Shown piece after piece: positions 58,356 through 64,000 of a DNA stretch of 64,000 nucleotides; the first letter of the stretch is position 1; each line of letters begins with the position of its first letter. Origin of the DNA: Venturia oleaginea (lineage: Eukaryota; Ascomycota; Dothideomycetes; Venturiales; Venturiaceae); NCBI GenBank assembly GCA_013176395.1, contig JABMLP010000027.1:1-64000 (forward strand), read 5' to 3'. The translations under genes were made by a program, and so were the position numbers. The notes under the pieces are model-generated. The model did no database searches. It had not been told where the DNA came from and saw only the letters and a program-made list of their open reading frames with translations.

Positions 58356-59380
58356 TCGAGTGGTACGATAGGGGAGAGAGCAGCAGCTTCAGAAACCCCA
58401 GCAAACAATATCGGGTCTCGACCTTAAGTGCGAAAAAGGAATAAAAAGTACATATTGGATTGACAGCGCAATTATAATGCTGGGAGCTTGGAACATTGAG
58501 GTCGAACTTTGCATAAGCGTTGGTGTTTGGGATTTGGGATTGGCCTGGCATGGCATGGGCTAGATAGGGAAAAGATACATTGGAAATGGTCGGTTTGGTG
58601 GATCTGGGATAGGCACAGGACTGGGTTTCCAGGTACATAATATCTTGCCCGGCGAGGCTGTATAAAGTATAGGCATGTGGCAAGTGTAATATGTAAAATT
58701 AAATATTGTGTTTCTTCGGCCCCTATTTCTGGGCAATGCCGTGAGTCCAGCTTCTTACTTCGAACTGGATCATCGTGACGTTCTTGTCACTGAGGTCGAA
58801 GTCTAATCGACATCCAGATGATGGCTCAGCCTTGTCGCTTTTTTCTGAGCTAAAATTGCAGTGCAATTCCTATGGCATCAGCTTTTCCCGTTCCATGCTG
58901 AACGACTAGATATCTCGGATACTCAGACATTATTATCTAGGAGCTGGACAACAGGTCATCGAATACCTGCCACGGAAAGGAAATAAAGAACATTGCAGCG
59001 GCTAAGGAGATGAGAAAAAGGAACCCGAATAGCTCAAAGAAGGAGTATCAGCACAAGCGATTCTGTAGCGCTGTCTTTTGATGATTGGGCATGCAGACAA
59101 GCTCACCGGGCGGAATTGCAGTTCGAGTGAGCATTGAGGTGATGCACGGAGGAAAAAAGGCAATGGCTTGTAAAACAAACATAATAATATATGTATCAAA
59201 CACCCTCATCAACACGCCACTCCACCCAACACTCCCACGAACCATTGCCCAGCAACCGTTTCTCCGCCTCGCCCTTCCCCTCTCTACCTCGCCCAGTTCC
59301 CACTCAACTCCATTCCACACCTACCATCCACCCCCAAGGCAACATCGCCCTAAACACTTACACCTCTTAATCTTCTGCAC
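58356..59380. other. Gene-poor stretch
   Basis: About 1 kb with no supported gene. Short open frames at 58342-58683 and 59002-59320 (minus) and 59085-59384 (plus) overlap and have no domain. Confidence 0.45.
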
Positions 59381-59686
59381 ATGACCAGTCGCCATTAAGA
59401 AACCCCCAATAGAACCACTCTGCTTCCACTCCCTATGCGGACACCCCTCCACATCGTAGCAATAGTGGGTCATGCTGATGGAGCTTACTTTCCCGGCTAG
59501 GCCTTGTCCGATGAGCATGCTGCCGTTTTCGGCGGAGAATTAGTTTTGGCAGGGTGGGTTGAAAAGTTCGCCTTCGCAGAGGCGGGTTTCGAAGGGGGTT
59601 GCTGCGGTGACGGATTGGGGGTGGGCGGTTGTTAGGGTGAGGAGGAGGGTTGTGATGGCTGTGATTAGGAGGGTTAGGAAGTGCAT
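59381..59686 (-). pseudogene. Small secreted protein gene with an in-frame stop
   Basis: From 59686 the minus strand encodes a strong signal peptide (MHFLTLLITAITTLLLTLTTA) and then RLCEGELFNPPCQN, followed by TAA (about 59541-59543). The same frame continues open with SMLIGQGLAGKVSSISMT, HYCYDVEGCPH and GSIGGFLMATGHV, a coherent small cysteine-containing domain. The stop could be a CAA-to-TAA change, or a missed intron could remove it, but I see no good splice pair. It is not a member of the SSP1-5 family: the cysteine spacing differs and there is no terminal CC. Another frame ends at 59321. Confidence 0.5.
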
Positions 59687-61290
59687 TTTTGTGCGTGTTT
59701 GTAGGTTGGATTTTTCGGAGGTGGAGATGTTGGGGTTGGTGAGGGTGGTTAGTATTTGATGCTTGGAGTTTGAGAGTGTTGGATGTGGTTTGAGGGAAGA
59801 AGGCGAGAGATGAAGATACCGATGAATAGGAAATTGAGTAGGAAATTAATGGTGTTATATACGAATTGATAAATTTGTAGAATGAGGCAGTACCCCAGAA
59901 TCAAACGCTACATTGAAGGTTTCTGCTGGCGATGGTCGAGATAATGTAATAAATCACCACCGCAACTCAAGTACGATGAAAGCCTAGAATATCATTTGCA
60001 TTCTTTGGGTGAAATATTGGTTTTGGTGATATGAGCCAATTGATGGTGAGAATAACGTCCTCGGCGGATAATTGGGATTTGAGAAACACCAACCTCTAAG
60101 AATGCTCATACGCTATTCCATCAAGATTCCATCATCAGTCGAAAACTCTCAATGGTCCGAGGAAAATGTCAATGGTTTCCAGAGCGTGCATTGAGATGCC
60201 AATGCACATCGTCCTCACCAGTTTCTGGTTACTTTGGAGGCGCGACCACAATGAACTAAATCGACCAGGAGTCTTCAAATTGTTGGAAACAAATATTGAA
60301 AGAATCTACGGAGCACATCAAAGACTCCAGGAGCCCAAAATGCGGCGTTTTGAAGGATGAAGGTCAGATTCCTGGACGCCATCTACTTTCGAACTTTGTT
60401 GGTTTCCAGTCGGACGTGACCACGATGAGCGAATGCTTGTCAGGGTGTCGACGGAGCGTCCACCTCATAGGAGTGCTCAATATCTCCTGTAAACTGTGTA
60501 GTTATCTTGATACCGGAATCTCCATCGTTGCGCTAATTCCAACTAATCCAACAAATGTAGGATTCTTTGTCTCAAGACAGCACCACTGTGAAGGAGACAT
60601 TCCCATATCGACGTGGCTCAAAAGTCTCTTTCCCTCGGTATTATTCATCCGATGAGGCTGAACATGAGAGTAGTACCAACCGTCGAGTCTTCGTCTCTTT
60701 GCATTGCTTCATCATGAAATCCTGATAATTGATGCTTCTCTAGATCCAAACTCTGCCCAAAGTATAAAACCTGCCTCCATTAAGCTTCCACCAAGACTAT
60801 CATTCTCCTTAAGCCATAAGCTACTCTGTGTCATTAGTGCATGCGAACCGCGTAGGTTGTGAGCAACCCAAGTGCATTGTTGGGAGCATCCACGGCATCG
60901 GTTTGCTCGACTGGGTTCTCTTTTCTCGTTTTGAAGGTATAATCTCGGCTCCATCAAACGTAGATCCGCCACGACTTTTTCTAAACTGAAAACATGTTCG
61001 TCTAAGAAAACGGCCTTCTTCCGAGGTGATCGACGGGGGAGCGAGGAACAAGCCGGGATACGACTACGGCTTCGATTTCATCTTCGAATACCTTCGAGCA
61101 GGCAATAAGACAATGTCCCCCGAGTAAAAAGGGGATGTCTCCTAGTTTGTAGCCCTCCGCAATAGCGCTATTGTTAGCAACGCTATACACCCTCCCAACA
61201 GAGTATCCTGCTTAGCGTACAGACGGTTCGGAATCCGAGGGAGGATCATATATCGGTTAATTGCTGAATACCAACATACATTCGATTTTC
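59687..61290. other. Gene-poor stretch upstream of the MULE element
   Basis: About 1.6 kb. Open frames (60166-60360, 60296-60655 plus; 60712-61190 minus) are short, mutually overlapping and without domains. I see nothing I can support as a gene. Confidence 0.45.
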
Positions 61291-61385
61291 TTGCAGTTAC
61301 ATACATTAAATTGCAGTTACGTACACTAAATTTAATTGCGCGCACATACAATCCCGCAAGGGTAATTGCAGTTACATACATAATT
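61291..61385 (+). repeat. Direct repeats of TTGCAGTTACRTACA upstream of the MULE gene
   Basis: Three copies at about 61291-61306, 61311-61326 and 61365-61381, two followed by TTAAAT/CTAAAT, plus a partial copy (CGCACATACAATC) at about 61340. Position about 410 bases before the transposase start fits subterminal binding repeats of a Mutator-like element, but the element terminus cannot be fixed without the other end. Confidence 0.5.
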
Positions 61386-61796
61386 CCTATTGGCCCAACC
61401 GCCGCAATGCCGCAGTGCCTAAATCACGTGAATATTGTCTCCCGCCTCGTCTGAACCTCGTTGCAGCCTACGATCAAAAATCCAGTTGCCATAAGCAAGA
61501 ATAAGCCTTATCGCACTGCTTTTAAGCGATCGAGGCTTGTTGCAACTGGGTTGAAGCTGCTGCGTTTGGAGTTGGGTCAACTTTGGGTAGTGAAAATTTT
61601 CACGGTCGCACGTCATTTAGGCGAGGTACCCTCTATTATCTAGCGTTCGGGATGTAATCTGCGGCTTATGCTACGATCTACTATGAGGGACTTCAGGCAA
61701 CTGACCGCCCGTCTTGTCGCAATAATCCTATCGCCCTGCCTTAAACATTAACACTACCGTACACTATTCTATTACTACCTTAATCGTACGCTTGCA

Positions 61797-64000
61797 ATGG
61801 ATACCCCACCACCTGAGGACCGCCCTCGCTACCCTAGCCTCACGATTGGGATGGAATTTGAGTCTATTGAATCTGGGGTAGATGCTATATACGACGCCAT
61901 CATTGAGGCCCGCGAGAGCTTCAAAGTCGTTACTGGTACTAACCGGTTCTGGTATGCTATATGCCGTCAACCCAAGGCCGCCAGAGGAGAGAATGATAAG
62001 GATAAGTGTCCTTTTAAGGTAAGTCTACAAAATTATCGTATTACGGTGGTCCTAATAGCTTTATAGGCTCGTATTGCCTTCACAAAAGACTCCCCTCGCC
62101 CTGACCTACGCTCTCTCGTACCTCATAATTGTCCTACCCAGGCTCACGATAGCTGGCGCGCTCCCAATAGCGTACGCTACCAGAAGCGCCATAACTTTAC
62201 GGTAATCGCCAATGATCGCTCAATCAAGCCTAAAAATATCAAGACCAACGCGCGCCTTACAACCGGACACACTATCACGTACAATACGGCATGGAGAACC
62301 AAGCAGGCTGGTCTTCTTGATCTCGATGGAGACACTAAGCAGCAGTTTGAACTGATCCTACCAATGCTTCGCTTCCTCAAACAACAGGGCTCTCTTCTCA
62401 ACGGCGAGATTACTAAGCAGGTTCTTGAGGATGTTACAAACCAGGAATCAGGCTATGATGGCGCCTTCACACGCGTCAAAAGGAGCGAGGATGGTGTTTT
62501 TCAAGCAGCCGCAGTGTTACCTCCAGCGATGGTAATTGCCTGGCACCATAATAGGAACCTCCTCGTCTTTGACGGCGCTCATTGCTCCTCTAAATACGGC
62601 GGTATCCTACTTATTGCAACAAGCCTCGACGCTAACGAGAATACACTGGTTTTGGCCTGGGCAATCGTACCTACCGAGTCAATTGAGTGGTGGTGTTGGT
62701 TTTTTGAGCTTCTACAGATCAACCTTATCTCCCGTTACATTACACAGCCATCAGAGGATGACCCGGAAGAAGAAGAGGAGGATGAACTACGTATCAGCAT
62801 TACTACTAACCGCGGCAAAGGCCTTGATCCATCTATCGCAAAGTACTTTCCTTACCCTCTCGCTCACCACTACTTCTGTACTCAGCACTTGGCAGAGAAT
62901 GTCCGCAAATACCACGGCCAGGATGTCGAGATCTTGTTCCGCAGAGCGTGTCAAGCCCCTACTAAAGCCGCCCATTACGCCCTCGTTGAGCAGATTCGCG
63001 CCCTCGATAACGGCAATGCCGCGGTTGCATACATTGAGGCTATTGGCGAGAAGGACCGTTACTGTAAAGCCTACGCGCCACTTACTGAGTATCCTCGGTA
63101 TAGCCATACAACTTCGAACATTGGAGAGTCAATGAACGCACGTTACCTGGAGGAGCGAAAGATGACACCATTGCATATGCTTGAGGCTATCTGGACCAAG
63201 GAAATGCAGCGAATCTGGAAGCGCGCAACCTTTGACCATGGGAAGGAAGTTATCCACGGCCAACCCCTTACTCAGTATGCGGCACAGCATCAGTATGACC
63301 GCTATGAAGTTGGCCGTAGGATGATTGCCTACACCTCCAGTACATTCGTTGTATTAGTACGGCTTCACGACTCACCCGGAGCTCCTGGATGGGTGGTTCA
63401 CCTCAAAAAAGGTAAATGCGATTGCCTTGAGTGGCAGGACCATCGTCTCCCTTGCGCTCACGCATTCGCTGCATTTATACATCAACAGCTGGATTTTGAG
63501 AACATGTATACAGTCTATCCTCCCACCGTTTATACGAGATTGAACTCCCGTAATACCTACGAGAGATCAATGCGCCCAATTGTGTTCTCAAACCTCATTC
63601 CAGATGGAACCACGTTGCCAAATGAGGCCGCCCGTAAAGCAGGGCGACCTCGAGAGAAGCGTTATCGAGTTGACAACACCAATACTCGTATTCGCAAAGA
63701 TTCTAGGCGTAAGGGTGACACTGCCGCCGCTAGATCTACTCGTAAAGCCAAAAAGCAGAAGCGTCAGGATGATATTGAGGCCGCCGCCAGTGCAGCTCGA
63801 ATTCAGAATCGCAAGGATACCTTCGCCCTCAGTGACCGAGTGCGCGCTTTATGCGACACCTCCGACAAAGAATCTACTCCCAAAAACACTGCCAAATCGA
63901 CTACTAAACCTACTAAATCTGCCACCAATTCTACGCTTAAACCGGCTTTAAATACAACGCCAAAATCGACATCTACACGCTCAAAATCGGCCGCTACGGC
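61797..64000 (+). CDS. Mutator-like (MULE) transposase, 3' end beyond window
   Basis: Exon 1 is 61797-62018, the intron 62019-62066 (48 bases; GTAAGT donor, CCTAATAG branch region, TATAG acceptor) and exon 2 runs open from 62067 to the window edge. Residues ~15-120 are a FAR1/WRKY-like zinc domain (FYAICRQPKA-type strand with CPFK|ARIAF). DDE core: FDGAHCSSKYGGILLIAT (first Asp), then YFCTQHLAENVRKYHG and TSNIGESMNARYLEERK, typical of MULE transposases. SWIM zinc finger CDCLEWQDHRLPCAHAFA. Tail rich in Lys/Thr/Ser. No lesion in about 720 codons, so it may be active. The start at 61797 gives MDTPPPEDRPRYPSL. Confidence 0.88.

Noticed and set aside
60166..61190. Several short open frames between 60.1 and 61.2 kb
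   Set aside because: Overlapping on both strands, no domains, no splice-linked extension.

Overview
The window is nuclear DNA of a filamentous ascomycete (Pezizomycotina). The evidence is short GT-AG introns of about 48-95 bases with CTAAC/CTGAC-like branch sites, a HET-domain gene, a RACK1 gene with an intronic snoRNA, a fungal mS35/Rsm24 gene, and fungal pogo, hAT, Gypsy (chromovirus) and MULE elements. A Leotiomycetes-like host is only a guess. Exon boundaries below were inferred by eye from frame continuity and splice consensus.

Layout. 1-933: truncated, dead pogo-like transposon. 1.7-3.3 kb: BTB-domain gene. 4.2-13.0 kb: small genes mostly on the minus strand, including three spliced Ifi-6-16 (ISG12-like) membrane-protein genes, two hypothetical membrane proteins, one doubtful gene and a frameshifted RNase T2 gene. 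13.6-44.7 kb: an island of small secreted six-cysteine peptide genes (called SSP1-SSP5 here) heavily invaded by transposons. 45.2-47.1 kb: decayed HET-domain gene. 47.4-58.4 kb: compact housekeeping block with a greatly enlarged mitochondrial ribosomal protein mS35, ALG13, RACK1 (U24-type snoRNA in its third intron), a GFA-fold protein, TFIIH subunit Tfb5 and a PPxY membrane protein. 58.4-61.8 kb: sparse, with one broken secreted-protein gene. 61.8-64 kb: 5' part of an apparently intact Mutator-like transposase that runs off the window.

The SSP island is the most unusual part. The five peptides share a signal peptide starting MYFL/MYLL and a scaffold C-x6-C-x3-C-x(4 or 7)-C-x(14-22)-CC, while the residues between cysteines differ almost completely. 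The copies also share an upstream motif (CCGCAAATTA plus ATGTCG) and G/A-rich DNA just after the stop. Without the transposons they would form a compact, mostly same-strand tandem array.

The array is split by: (i) a hAT relic (from about 16.3 kb) that carries Gypsy-1 (17379-29456, TTTTT target duplication), itself interrupted inside the integrase by the complete Gypsy-2 (22709-28286, AAACG target duplication); and (ii) a 12.56-kb near-perfect inverted repeat (29478-42036). Each arm of the inverted repeat holds an intact pogo-like transposon, a pogo derivative that lost its catalytic domain, one SSP3 gene and half of a hAT transposon. The arms meet head to head inside the hAT gene around a 288-base loop, and both outer ends fall exactly on pogo termini with TA.

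Several genes carry what look like single-base frameshifts (Ifi copy 1, RNase T2, SSP2, HET, Gypsy-1 gag, one hAT arm). These may be real decay or uncorrected indels in the assembly.
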